Shown here: positions 23,617 through 36,200 of the stretch, one piece after another | Position numbering within the stretch: position 1 is the stretch's first letter | How the letters are laid out: the number at the start of each line of letters is the position of its first letter | NCBI GenBank assembly: GCA_027922465.2 | Contig: BQMF02000036.1 | Span: 1,178,001 to 1,242,000, forward strand | Reading direction: 5' to 3' | From: Turritopsis dohrnii | Taxonomy: Eukaryota; Cnidaria; Hydrozoa; Anthoathecata; Oceaniidae | DNA: 64,000 nt | The notes under the pieces: model-generated | What the model was told of the DNA's origin: nothing | The model's database searches: none | What the model saw: only the letters and a program-made list of their open reading frames with translations | Program-made: the position numbers and the translations under genes

Positions 23617-25433
23617 ATGGCGGGTGTAGAAAGCACTGAAAAGAGCAAAGAGCAGGTTGAGGGAGCTTTTACCAACGAAATTGTCAAATGTATAGTAGAA
23701 TCAGTAGCATATGATAAACCAGCGGATGACGCTTTAAATTATTTAGCTGAGGAACTAACTTTCAGAGTTAAAGAGATTGTACAAGAGGCTACTAAATTTC
23801 AACATAAGTCAAAAAGAAAAGTTCTAAAACCTTCAGATATTGACCGTGCGTTGAGGGTAAAGAATGTAGAGCCTGTGTATGGTTTTTCCTCCGCAGATTT
23901 TGTACCATTCCGTTACGCAAGTGGTGGAGGTAGAGAGATATATTTTCAAGAAGATCAAGAGGTCGATTTGGAAGAACTAATTACCCACACTTTACCAAAG
24001 GCTCCGTTGGACTTTTCTCTAAAATCTCATTGGCTTGCAGTGGATGGAATTCAACCTTCCATCCCTGACAACCCACCTCCAATATCTAAAGACTTACAAC
24101 TAAAGGAGATTGTTCAGCCAGTCACAAAGGGTAACCATGTGAACGAGGTAAAAATTGAAAGTGGACACAATACAGGTGACGAAAAATCTGGATTGGTTAC
24201 CAAGGAAACTAAAAAAGAGCGAAAGAAACTTGAAGAGGCTAAGAAATTGATTTCTCAAAAGCAAGAAGAACAAAAATTCAAGCCCCTTGTGACACATGAA
24301 TTATCTGTTGAACAGCAAATATATTACAAAGAAATTACCGAGGCATGTGTTGGTTCTAATGAACCCAAACGAACAGAAGCATTGCAAAGTTTATCATCCG
24401 ATCCTGGTTTATATCAACTATTACCTAGGTTTATCACTTTTATTTCCGAAGGAGTCCGCATAAATGTTGGACAATTCAATTTAGCTTTGCTGATTTATCT
24501 GCTAAGGATGAGCAAAGCCCTCATGGAAAATTCAAGCTTATACTTCGAGAAATACTTGCACGAACTCATACCTGCTGTTATAACGTGCATTGTCAGTAAG
24601 CAGCTTTGTCCAAGGCCTGATTCTGACAACCATTGGGCCTTGCGAGATTTTGCAGCGAAATTACTTGCCCAAATATGTAAACATTTTAACAGTGCAACAA
24701 ATAACATCCAGTCTAGGGTTACAAAAACCCTATGTAAATCTTTATTCAATGAAGAAGCACCATTAGTTACACATTACGGAGCGGCAGCGGGACTTAGTGA
24801 ACTCGGGTTAGAGGTTCGTATATTTCTAATTGCTTATCCCAGTCGGCACATTACTTTGTTCAAAAATCTCCTATTACCCATAATCAAAATTGTCGACCAA
24901 TCGTCTACTTTTTGTCATAGAAATTTTTATCAAATTTTAACAGAAAATGAACTTTCCCATTCTTTATTTACTTTGAACAATATTCAAGATGGAGGTACGT
25001 TTAGAATATTCAAGCCACACAGGTTTTTCCCCTCCTCTATCCCTAAAGGTTTCTAGTAAACATGATTTCGTTTCTATTTTCTGTTGTTTCTTGGTTGTCG
25101 TAAATTTGTTTATAAACTTCATTCAATGAAATTGTGTTTGTTTTATAGGCCGTGAAATTCTTCATTTTGCCACGGCTAAAACTAGAAGGCGAATTAATAA
25201 AGAAAGCTTTAGAAAGCAACTCCAACGAAAAAGTCGCTGCAGAGAAGCTACAAGCTCGCTTGATCAAGGACTGTTCACTTGTGCTTGTGAAGACCAGGTC
25301 ACCACCTGATGTGCACAAGAATTACATCAATGAATATGGTTTTCTTGGTAATTCCATTTGTACTAAAATCATTCAAGTTCGCATGGCTCATACTAAATCT
25401 CCCCTCACACCAACAGTGAAAGTTGAAAAGTGA
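23617..25433 (+). CDS. TAF6: Transcription initiation factor TFIID subunit 6 (TAF6)
   Basis: A TFIID subunit that pairs with TAF9 through a histone fold; related paralogues serve in SAGA. Exon 1 is 23617-24813 (399 codons) and exon 2 is 25149-25433 (94 codons + TGA), giving 493 residues. Residues ~12-95 hold the histone fold (VESVAYDKPADDALNYLAEE, then KVLKPSDIDRALRVKNVEPVYG), followed by the signature 'FVPFR..GGGREIYF.ED.EVDLEELI'. After a charged linker (~170-225), residues ~230-490 form the HEAT-repeat domain, including 'HWALRDFAAKLLAQICK' and 'THYGAAAGLSELGLE' at the splice junction. The frame runs on past 24813 by chance; splicing at GAG|GTTCGT restores the conserved continuation 'AVKFFILPRLKLEG'. 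Human TAF6 is longer (677) because of a C-terminal tail missing here. Confidence 0.95.
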
Positions 25434-25647
25434 CATATGAATATATACTTATAATTTATTGAGAAAAAAAACATAGTCTTCCTTTGTGTCCTTCAAGCCT
25501 CGAATACCATTTGTGAATGATCTCATTTTGGTTTTGGTTTCCATGGTTTCGACACGCATTTAACCCGCGTCTGTGTTAAAATCTCTATATGTGCTCCAAT
25601 ATTTAGCGAAAAAGGAGAATGGTAACCAGAAATGAACGGCTCCATAT

Positions 25648-25752
25648 CGACTTGCAAAATCGTCAAAATGTCACTGCGACGGAGAGTGTTTTCATTGAAC
25701 CAATGGGTACAATTCTATATAAATTAGCTCTTTCGCAGTTATTTTTCAACTA
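25648..25752. mobile_element. CCCAGTGGG MITE family, degenerate copy
   Basis: The internal core 'AAAATCGTCAAAATGTCACT' and the GAGTGTTTTCATTGAA segment are recognisable; terminal CCCAGTGGG is eroded. Confidence 0.6.
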
Positions 25753-26055
25753 AGTCCTCATTCCTCAAAGGCTCTTAACAGTTTTTCCTAGACAAGATTT
25801 GTGCAAGATAATGTAGATGAGTTTTTTTGATTCAAGCTGAATGCGTTTTTCCTGAAATTCTGTTTCACTTTCGTATTTTGATACAGTTGGTACATTCAGC
25901 CTCGTTTTCAAAGCGAGTTTTCGTTCATCAAATCAGATGACCTTAACTGATCGTCTCTCGGACTGCATAAACTATCTTGAATGATAAATTCTTCGTGATA
26001 GATGAAACCTTTCAAATTCGACTTTCTGTAAGAGTAAAGTTCTCGTGACAATTTC

Positions 26056-26171
26056 CCCAGTGGGCAGAGTTCTCAAAAATTCACTCCGGCGAAGACCATT
26101 TTCATTAGTGTGTATATTTCTTTGGAAAATCACTCCTTCGCAGAGATTTTTCGAAGAAATTGCCCACTGGT
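26056..26171. mobile_element. CCCAGTGGG MITE family copy
   Basis: Starts CCCAGTGGGCA and ends TGCCCACTGG, with the family core (CATTTTCATTAGTGTGTATA.. / CACTCCTTCGCAGAGATTTT) between. Confidence 0.85.
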
Positions 26172-26192
26172 GTTCAGTTCCTCAAATTGTTC

Positions 26193-26290
26193 GCAGGAAA
26201 GTCTTACAAAAATGTTTGAAAAAAAAGAGACATGACGTCATTTTATACTCACTGACCCAAGCAAATTCATCAAGGTTTTCACCATAAAGT
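26193..26290 (+). repeat. Dispersed repeat, copy 2
   Basis: Matches 19690-19785, with the shared run CTGACCCAAGCAAATTCA followed by AAGGTTTTCA. Confidence 0.7.
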
Positions 26291-27527
26291 TCAGTAATGT
26301 TTAATTGACCTGACTTTCTATTAACTATAAAAATTTCTGATTTCCAGGTGTTTCCCCTTGTTTGAACCAAAACTTACCATTTTTCCAGGTCCTGTACCGA
26401 TTGCTAGCCTAGTCACGTGGGTTTTATCCCTGATCGATTTATCGCAGCGACTTTATACGATAATACTTTTAATAAATATACTTTTAAGATAAGTTTTATA
26501 ACGTAGTATTTAGCGTAATTTTAAAAAAGCATTAAAAAAAATCATTCTTGCCTAAGTACTTTCATAGTACAGTCGAATCTCTATAATTCGAACGAATTTT
26601 ATTATTGTTTCTTATCATTCCTTCGTCGTAAGTGAGCATTTGTAATTCGAACTCACCATTTATTCGGTCCCTTCGATGTTCCAGTATGTACCATGGTATC
26701 AAGCCAAAGATAGAAGAAGGAAACATTAAGATGAGAAGAAGATCAGATTTGACTTTGACAACATCCGTGAAGTCAAACTGCAACCCAAATAATCTAAATA
26801 AATTTACAAACAAACAAACCCAGGGTTTCTTGCTTTTGCACGACGGAAGATGGCGGCGAAAGAACGCATCCGTAGCTATAATATATCGAAAACGGATAAA
26901 CCTTGAGTTCAAAGTTGTCAAGCGACATTGAATTACAATAGAGGCATATTTGCAAAGTGGAAGCCCATAACTAAATATATTTTTGCTGTAAAACACAAAG
27001 TAGGCTAAGTATAACCAACTTAATTTGAGAGTGGGATTGGTGCCGAAGTGGGTTCTCCAGTTGAGCGGTTGCTATCCAGTGCAGCTTCCTTACAGGCCAC
27101 GTGGAGGGCCTTTAAATGCTCTAGAACACCGTTCGCAACGATAATAGCACTTTCTATGGGATAAATAAATTCTTTGAAATAATAGAAGCTTAGTGCCAAC
27201 AGTAATGAAGTGTATTATTCCACCTTCAGCAATTTGGATATTAGAAACTGCTTTGAATATATACAGGAAGACACAGAGTGAGTAGCCTTGTATCAAACAA
27301 ATCTCTTTTTTATTTAAGTAAGATGGGTTCGATAGCCTGTGTTTAATAACTACAAATATAACAAAACTTAAGAGTTAGCAGAGACGTCCATACTTTTCAG
27401 CCACTTCGTCATTCCCGTGTTCCAATGCGTCTGTTCTCTTCTGGCTTCTCTAAGAATCTGCTTTAGGAAAATTAACGGAAACGAAGTTGGTAATGTTGAT
27501 TCGGGGGATTAATTTTGAATGTTCTCC

Positions 27528-27587
27528 CAACCTCGAGCACAGGGCCCTTTCAGCTACAAGAAGATTGAAACAGACCCTGGGTTCGAA
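27528..27587. repeat. Foldback repeat with AACCTCG..CAGGG ends
   Basis: Left CCAACCTCGAGCACAGGG and right CCCTGGGTTCGAAAT are imperfect inverted repeats, related to the hairpin at 20032-20110. Confidence 0.5.
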
Positions 27588-27999
27588 ATTTTAATCTCCC
27601 TAAACCAACAAGTTTTTCAAGCAATAAGAATAAGACACTGGCAATTCTTCTTGTGTTGTTTAATTGTTTATTTTCTCGTAAATATGGGTTGTTTGCGAAA
27701 ATATATCTATTGTACAAAAATATAAGTGGTGTAAAACATGAAAATCACTAGTGAAAAAAAGTCTCGCCCTCAGCCTCTATTAACGCCCGACGTTTACCGA
27801 AACTATTCGAATGTGCGCCCTGTACGTACAAGAAATAATGCAGACAAACAAATGCAACAAATTAATGAATTAGTAGTCGCATCACGTGAACAGCTTAATT
27901 AATGTTTTTCTTCTGTAAGTGTGCACAGTTGTCAACTATACAAAAAAATCATTTTTTCAGTGCGCAGTGAATTCGGTAGTTACGGTATAAATGAGTATA

Positions 28000-28116
28000 C
28001 CCAGTGTGGTTAAAAATGTCAAGGCACTACGACAAAGAGCATTTTCATTGAAATAATGTGTAAAATACATTAGAAATGTACTCCTCCGCAGTGATTCAAC
28101 AAATTTGCCCAGTGGG
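28000..28116. mobile_element. CCCAGTGGG MITE family copy
   Basis: Left end CCCAGTGTGG, core GAGCATTTTCATTGAAATAA, right end TTTGCCCAGTGGG. Confidence 0.8.
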
Positions 28117-28120
28117 TATA

Positions 28121-28235
28121 TATACAGTCGACTCCCATAAACTCGAACTGTCAGGGGACCGGGAAAAAAGTTCGAGTTATCGAGGAGTTCGAGTTATCGA
28201 GCATTCGAGTTTCGGCGAGTCGATTGTATTATATA
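28121..28235. mobile_element. pogo/Tigger-like MITE
   Basis: Begins TACAGTCGACTCCCATAAAC with TCGAACT, and ends in the approximate inverse (..TTCGGCGAGTCGATTGTA). These 'CAGTCGACTCYCRTAA' ends are typical of pogo/Tigger-type Tc1-mariner elements. Internal GTTCGAGTTATCGAG is repeated. Confidence 0.65.
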
Positions 28236-28316
28236 CATAGATAGTGGGTATTATCAGTAGAAAATACACCTCATGTAAGGCTTAGCGAAATGCATGATGA
28301 TTGGTGTATATTATAC

Positions 28317-28433
28317 CCCAGCGGGCAATTTCGTCACATTCCCTGCGATGAAGAGCAATTTCATTTGAATAGTATGTATATTTCTATAGAAATGCACTCC
28401 TTCGCAGCGATTTTTCAACTTTGACCATTGGGA
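28317..28433. mobile_element. CCCAGTGGG MITE family copy
   Basis: CCCCAGCGGGCAATTTCGTC start, GAAATGCACTCCTTCGCAGC core, end TTTGACCATTGGG. Confidence 0.8.
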
Positions 28434-28547
28434 CTATCCATAAATTATCCGACATTGGAACACTCTTTATACTTTTTGTTTATGATGCAAACGTCACTAC
28501 TATTCACCTTGAAAACGAGGCGAAAGCAGCTGTGATGTAATTTATGG

Positions 28548-28670
28548 CCCAGGCGGCACATTCGTTAAAAAAACCACTGCGAAAGAGTGCACTTCTATAA
28601 AAATATACACACTATTTCAATAAAAATGCTCTTCGTCACAGTGTTTTTTTGACGGTTTTGTCCACTAGGG
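28548..28670. mobile_element. CCCAGTGGG MITE family copy (opposite orientation)
   Basis: CCCAGGCGGCACATTCGTTA start; the core reads in the reverse order (CAATAAAAATGCTCTTCGTC late); ends TTTTGTCCACTAGGG. Confidence 0.8.
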
Positions 28671-29397
28671 GATAGGAGTATAAAAAGTGTATGATGAAAA
28701 TAGACGCCTGCGTAAAAAGCAAGGCGGTGTTTTCGGCAGGTTCTCGTTGCTCGTTTTCGGTGATACAAAAGTCACGCCGAAAGAACTCGTGCATCAACGA
28801 GTGATCAGAAAAAGAAACCACATGCGAGTATTAAGATTTCATATCGAATTAACGAAAAATGACCAGGACGAAGTTTGAATTATGCTGAAGTTTGCGAAAA
28901 ATACGGGTAATTTCATGTAAGATTTCACGAAAACAGATCAGGTGAACTGATAAAGATTTCCGTGACTTTTCATGTACACACCCCACCAAAACCGAACTGA
29001 ACAATAGGTTATTTTTTACCAGTATATGATTTGCTGATCTTAAACAGAACAAAAAAAAAAATATTTTGTCTCACAAGATACTGTCTTCTCACGGTTGATA
29101 ATCTCTTAGCTTCGATTGAAACAATGAGGCATTATGCCAAATTTGCTTCATTAACCCAGTCGACAATAACAAGGTTTTGACCGTAAACTTTAAAGATCGT
29201 ATCTTGTCAGACAAACCTATAGAAAATAGAATTGTGATTTAAAAAAATCGAGGCAGCACAGTATACTCTCGCTTAACCGGATTTCAGACCATCAAAACGT
29301 CTGGTGAAACATTTGTCTCGATATTTCAAACATAATTGTAAGAATTTTCACCAAAACGTTGGATGGTGTGGAGTCATGAGATGAACAGCTCCGGTAT

Positions 29398-29537
29398 CCC
29401 AGCGGATAAATTCGCTTAAACAGTCAACAAAATCGTTAAAAGATCACTGCGAGGAAGGGTATTTTCAATGAATTAGTCCGCGTATTCCTATAATAATGTA
29501 CTCCTTCACCGTGATTTTCAACAAATTTATCCACTGT
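29398..29537. mobile_element. CCCAGTGGG MITE family copy, slightly longer
   Basis: TCCCAGCGGATAAATTCGCT start, core TCACTGCGAGGAAGGGTATT, end TTTATCCACTG. Confidence 0.7.
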
Positions 29538-29611
29538 TTAGGAGTGCTTTTTGTTGATCTTGTGACTGAATTGCGTTTCGATTTGCTCAGTAGTTCAAAT
29601 CATTTGAACTA

Positions 29612-29693
29612 CCAATCGAATGAGATTTGCGTCAACCAATCGTTGATATTGCGTCAACCAATCAAAAATCAGTTGAGATTTGCGTCAACCAAT
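29612..29693 (+). repeat. Short tandem repeat carrying four CCAATC boxes
   Basis: CCAAT occurs at 29612, 29636, 29658 and 29689; the last three lie in the shared unit GCGTCAACCAATC at spacings of 22 and 31 bp. The motif is the NF-Y site, but no nearby gene start uses it. Confidence 0.6.
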
Positions 29694-29789
29694 CAAAAAT
29701 CAGTTCACTCAGTCGCGCGACCACAGCGAATGAAGTGGAAACCGGCCTCGAGTTAATGAAAGTATACTGTACGTTCGAAACTTGACACC

Positions 29790-29909
29790 TCAGTGGGCAA
29801 AATCGTCAAAAAGTCATATGCAACGGAGAGCATTTTTATTGAAATTGTTTGTACATTTCTATAGAAATACACTCCTTCGCAAAGATCATCAACAAATTTG
29901 CCTACTGGG
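29790..29909. mobile_element. CCCAGTGGG MITE family copy
   Basis: CAGTGGGCAAAATCGTCAAA start, core GAGCATTTTTATTGAAATTG and ACACTCCTTCGCAAAGA, end TTTGCCTACTGGG. Confidence 0.85.
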
Positions 29910-30012
29910 TTCATTCTAATATCATTTCATTTTTGATTCGTTTTTCAAAACAGTTGTTCAAACATTAAAAAAGTTCAAATAGGCTTTGCTGATGAGAGAT
30001 CGAGAAGCATAA

Positions 30013-30085
30013 ATACAGTCAACGTCCGATAATTCGAACATTCGATAATTCGAACAATTTTTCGTCGCCTATCAGTGTTCGAATT
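30013..30085. mobile_element. Tc1/mariner (pogo/Tigger)-like terminal fragment
   Basis: TACAGTCAACGTCCGATAATTCGAAC on the left, and TTCGAATTATCGGAGGAC oppositely oriented on the right, make an imperfect foldback. Confidence 0.55.
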
Positions 30086-30210
30086 ATCGGAGGACTTCCA
30101 CGATCTTTCAGCCACAATACAATAATCCAGGCGCGTAAATTTCCCAATACTTCCCAAGGGCACCTATATCGAATTGGGCAGCTTCCATAGAACGTTTCAG
30201 GCACATTAAC

Positions 30211-33200
30211 CTATAGATATTCAGACTGGCAGCTTTCACAAAACGTCCCGGGCACCTCTACCTTTCTCCAACCACACTGCTTGCATCGCAAATTCTTCTT
30301 TTTCTCTTTTCGTAGTTTTTCCAATGTGTACGATTCGGATTTCAATCGGTTCTCTTCTTCGGAAGTTTTGGATAGATTTCGGTTATTTATATTCTGTATT
30401 ATGTGCTTCGTGCGATTCTCGTTCGGCAAAATACTATCATAAATCGTCTCGCGAACCTCAGTTTGATTGTTCGTATCGTTTCTTTTGTTTACATTGGGCG
30501 TGTCCAGATTATCGTATATGCTTTTTATCCGATCGTTTCCGGTCTTTTTCCCAGCGGCTTCCCTGTTAGCCTGACCTGAAGGAAACCTGTCTTTTTGTGA
30601 CGTCGGTTTCTGAATAGCCGACGTATTTTGAGCGACATCGCTGGTTGTCGTTCTTTTCACAAATTGATTGTCAAAATAAGACGGCTTGCCATGAGATGAA
30701 CCTATCGAAATATCCGGTTGCCGAACATTTTTTGCTTGAGACGATGCTTGGCGAGCAACCGTTTGTGCTGCAAGATCCTTTCTCTCCTCCTTAGAGGTTT
30801 TCTTAACATGATGGGTTTCAGGATTAATTGGTTTAACAGCGGCTAACCGAGAAACAGGTTTCGGGAAATTCGTGACCGTGTGGTGGAGATCATCCTGCTG
30901 GAGATCAAGATTTTCCAAAACAGATTCCATTTCACGAAGCTCCTTCTCGTCAATTGGTTTGGAATTTTTGCTGCCAACATCAGATTTTAAACTTAGCCGG
31001 GCCTTAGCCTAACAAAATATGACGGATATCAGGTTTTGAGTATGATGGCTAACTTGTGTTGGTTCTAAAAGGGGGCGAAAATAAAAACCATCCGACTTAC
31101 TTGCAGTAGAGCGTTATGATTTTGTAGATTGATAAGGTCATTGAGGTGGTGTTGGTGAAGAGGTGATCTGAGATAAGAAACCATTTGAATGCAATAAACA
31201 TACTGAGTGAATCAAGAAATAACACTTGGCAGAAACACAACAATGCTCGGAGTGGGGATATAAAAAATACTAAACTAAATCCACGGAAGTCACTTTTCGA
31301 AATTCATCTTGCCGAATCTTTTATTTTAACCAACTTTCCTTAAGCAATATCGAGTAGTGGTTGCTATATATGAACTGTGTAAATCATGCTACTTGAAAAG
31401 TAGTACGCTAGAACAACGTAAACGACAGGGAAATTATCATGCAGGCCAAAAAATTCAGTCCACTTCGGACATTAGATCGGACAATTTTTCATTTTATCTC
31501 CCGACAAGAAGGTAGCAGTTAACCCGAGTTATATCCACTAGGTGTGGTAAAATTTGGCGCAAAAATGTTCGTAACTTACACCGTCTCTTGAGCTGGCGGT
31601 TTTACATACGTACTTTCTTTGCAGTCGACAGGCGTTAGTGTGGAAGAAGCGCCCACATCCAGTATGGCGTTAAGTTTTTGGCGTAACGTTACAGAACGAT
31701 CGTAACTATATTTACGTCTGTCGTCTACGTATCGGATGAGGCTTTCGCTGATGCCGTTAAGTTTTGACGCGTCACGAAACACACCTACGACGACGGAAAG
31801 AATTCGAGTTAAAACAAGAACAAACACGTACTTCGTGTTTGAATGCACACTGTCCCTAATCGAACTCTCCATAATATACCATACGATTTCTAATTGAACT
31901 ATCTCCATAATATACCATACGATTTCTAATTGAACTATCTCCATAATACACCATACGATTTCGGAATGCCACAAGATATGACCATCAAAAATATCTCAAT
32001 GGGAAAAATAAAAGCGTTTGTCGAACGAAACTGATCTTGTCAATGACGTAATGGGGAGCGCTTATGCAAATCCCACCAGCAAGCAATTATATCATTGCAT
32101 CGTGGTAGTTTTATGATATATAATGAAGATAATTGTATACCTTGTCGGGGATAATTTCGTCGGGGAAAGGTGGCGAAATTTTTGCTTCGTGACGAAAATT
32201 TTGAAAAAGTGAAATTTATAAGAAAGTGTTAGTAAAATTTTGCAAAAATGACGAAATTTTCCCCGACGAAAACTTTTCCCCGACGAAATTATCCCCGATA
32301 AGGTAAGAGATACTACCAATTATTTTTCCCGTTTTTTTCCCGTCGGAATACCTTGAACTGCATTCACTGATCACTTTATATTCCAAACACTCAGATGGAG
32401 AGCACGCAGCTCAGTATACTCTCTTTCGCACTGCAAACTCTGGTGAAAGATACTTACTTGTGGCATTCGTACAAGATTGGAGAGCAAGTAGTATGTCACC
32501 CTCCTCCTCAGACAGCTCTGACTTCTGAAGTAAGTTGTCACCAGAGTTGACGAGTTTCTGGAAGTCTTCTACAAAGAGGAAAACACCCATTTATAAATGT
32601 CCTTACTGAAACTTTGAAAAAAAAAACAAGCAGGGAGGAGTGCCAGGGGAGATGAAATTTCGAACAACTATACTAACCTTGTGATTTGGTAACTTCGTAG
32701 AAATCATACGACGGTGGTCCATCATACGACGGCGGTCCATCAGTTGCGTCGACTTTCAAACGGCTATGGATTTCCGTCGCACCATTGCCATAGTTACAGT
32801 TCGAGCCATCGCCGACGTCGTATCGCTGATCGTGCGTCTTTCGGACAACATACCCGTCTCCGCTATCTTCGTCGTCGATCAAGGGAACAGAATGCCGATG
32901 GGAATTGTCGACACTCCTCCGCTCTTCCCCACGCTGACGATTCACAACATCCCTCTTGTTCAATTCGAATGTCTTATCTAACAGATCTTGATGCTTTTGC
33001 AGGTTCGAGATCTGTTTTCCGTTTGTTGCAGGCGCGTCGTTATTTGCTCCGACGTTCCTGCCGTCTAACGACCGAAATCCGACATCGGCATAGTAACTGA
33101 TCCGTTCCATAGAAACGGACTGGGGAACCACGTGATGCGGATCACTTGGCCTATTACTTGGCCTATTCTGTTTTTTGGGTTTTTGAGAGATAGGATTTAT

Positions 33201-36200
33201 ATTTTTCATGACATTGCCGAAGCGTTTTTTCAAGGAGCCACCCCGTTTCCTTTCTGTCGAATTGTCGGGATATCCGGAAGCGCTGTCGCCATGAGAACTA
33301 ACAGAAGAATCATAGATTGAATTGTCTGAAACACTTGTAGGTAGAAATCCGTTCGTTGTACTTTCAGTAACAGCTTTTCGACTGTTATACTCCGTTTCCA
33401 AGGCAACAGTTCGATCGTTATACGCTGTTTCAGGTGCAACAGACAAATGCGTCGAGTGTTCACCAAATGTCGGTTCAACTCCATTTTCCTCTTGTTTGTA
33501 CAAGAAATGTTGTCCTTGTGTTGTTCCGTTCACAAGCGGCGATTTAATCTTTTTCTGTGGTTTCGGAGACACTTGATGTTTCCTCGGGCTTCGTGGCGAC
33601 ACCGACGAACGATCACTAGATTGGCTTGTCGGCGTCGTTGCCGGAGAATTCGAACGCGAACGGCCCTTTTTACGGCGGTGCCTGTGTCCCTTATGTTTGC
33701 GATGTGTTGGAGATTTTGTCGGTTGCGCTAGCAGAGTCTCTTTAGAAACTACTTCTATATCCCGTGATGCTGTGGAGACGTCAATGCTACGTCCATCGGA
33801 GTTCGAATAGATGAACAGCAGCGGTTGGAATCGATTTCGACGGCATTTTGTAACGACATTATCCCAGTGACGCCCGAGCTTGAAAAAAAAACGTAATAAC
33901 TTTGTTTAAACACTGAACAGTGACTGAGTTTCATATCTAGCCTCGTTTTCATGGGATTTATTGTTCCACTGATTTCATTACTTAACAATTTAATAATAGT
34001 CTCCAACAGAAACTTCGAAATTCGGGAAAGGTCTATACAAGCATACTGCACGAGTAAATCATGCAGAGCATCCAGCTCTCAATCTTAACTCGAAGAAAAA
34101 TAAATTTTGAAAATATATTTTTGGAAGTAAGTTACATATAACAATGACTTGGTCACGTTCACCTACAAAGTGATGAGACACTTAAAGGATGAGACCTGCG
34201 TCTGTTTTAAACAAGTAAAACAAAAACAAACACAGGGCGCACTATACCAGCTCATGAGAGAGATACTTACTTTCTTAACATGGGCGTCGTCGAAGTAAAT
34301 CCACTCTTGCTCTTTGGTATTGTAGAAGAAGGAAACATAATGGCGGCCGTAATACGCCACCACGCCCACTAAGTGCAATTCAAGGCGTTTGTAGTCGTCA
34401 TCGGGAATGTTATCAAACAACTGTAAAGAAAGATTGTTGATTCCAATGGTGAATTTCTAACTTTATGAATTAATAGTCAAGCATATGATTATCATTTATG
34501 GTAAGGCTACAACAGCTATAACCGGGTGGAGTTCAAAGTCCCTTTTTAGCCTTCATTATCATTATACTTTTTGTTCAAAATCTTTATAACAGAGTTTGGA
34601 AGGATGAGGCATCAAACAAACGAGACAAATAAATTTGACAAAGTTGACACATGAAGTTTTAATGAAGATATAAAGCATAATATCCCAGTGGGCAAATTTG
34701 TTGAAAAATCACTGCGAAAGAGTGCATTTCTATAGAAACACAAACACTATTTCAATAAAAATGCTCTTCATCACAGTGACTTTTTTGACAATTTTTGACA
34801 AGCAGCAGAAGTTGATATGTTTCTTACATCAATCAAAAATAGAGTTTGACTATCACCGACACACTGTAAAACACTTGCAATATATTTTGAAGAGGGCATT
34901 TCTGTATTCCATATAATACCAAGCGTAACTGAAAGCGAAATAGAAAACTGTGATCAAAACTATATCATTGAAGGAGACAGGCATCTTGTTATGTCATTAT
35001 ATAGCATTATATAATGAAGTAAAAGTCCTTAAAACCAATATCATTGAAGCTTTATGTGCATAGTGCGTTTATACTTTAGTTTGAATTTAGAAGGTTTATT
35101 TACATGGAAATCAAACATGAATCACATTTCATTTTATCATCTTTCACTAGTTCAAATCAAGGAAGTTTGAAATCACAAAAAGGTTTTTACAATGGCAAAA
35201 CGCTTACCAACATCTGGGCAGTTGATTAGTGTCGTTTGCACTGATGTCATGACAGAATCACTGTTCTTGAAATAACAACGTTTTTCATCCTAAATCAAGA
35301 TGAGAATTCAAATGAAAATATAAAAGATAATTCACTCGCTTATGTTCGATTTTCACCAATACTTTGCCTTAGATATTAGTATGATTGATCAAGGCAAAAA
35401 GTGTTTTTCCTTCAGTTTCCTTAAGCTCAATCTTCTTGGATAAAACATATACAATACATTCCGCAATTTCAAAATGGGTATATATAATCTACCAATTTCA
35501 ATACTCAAATCACAAAATTTAAGTTGGCAAAAACATCTTCCTTCAAAATTTTCTTCTCTTAAAGTAATACACCATACGAATCAAAACAAAACAAAAATAA
35601 GCAGTTACCGGACATGGTCTTGATTCCCCTGAGTTTGCAGATTTTATCAATTGTCCAAATGTGTAGGGCTCGTCATTTTCTATATACATATTCGCTTGTT
35701 CACTAACGAAAAACGCAACAGAAATATTAACGAGATCTCCAAGATGCTGTTGATAATACTTAAAGCCGATTTCCATTCAACGCTTGTGCCCGAGCGAACG
35801 TAGAATTTTCCGTGCGGCCAAACAGCTGCAAATGGAAAGCAAAAGACACGATTGGCTGAAATTATCAGTGGACGTCAGCGGGCTTAAAAATAGTTTATTT
35901 TTGTTCGCTGAGCGGACATATGCACGCTTATGAATTAGCCAATGCGCATGCGTTCTACGTCACTCAGTGTGGATTACCTATGTTCGCGCGGATATTTTGC
36001 TGAATGGAAATCGGCCTTTACACTACATGAAGACACCTACACAAGCACTGATGCTGACACATAAGAAACAAACTGATAAAAAGATTTCGGTTCACCAGTT
36101 GCTTGACACTGACACGATGTCTAAAAAACAAAGATGACAAAATCAACTTGTAGTAACATCCTACTTGCTACATCTAAGCTTTAGGTCATGAGTGAGATCG

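Larger units (their letters stand above)
25434..30210. other. Gene-free, MITE-rich intergenic region
   Basis: Between the convergent 3' ends of TAF6 and the USP53/54-like gene. It contains seven copies of the CCCAGTGGGCAAA MITE family and several pogo/Tigger-like inverted-repeat ends, listed individually. Open frames here are short and coincide with repeats. Confidence 0.7.

Noticed and set aside
32714..33576. Several plus-strand frames opposite the large USP53/54 exon
   Set aside because: Shadows of a 1.2 kb coding exon on the minus strand whose phases and neighbours are consistent.
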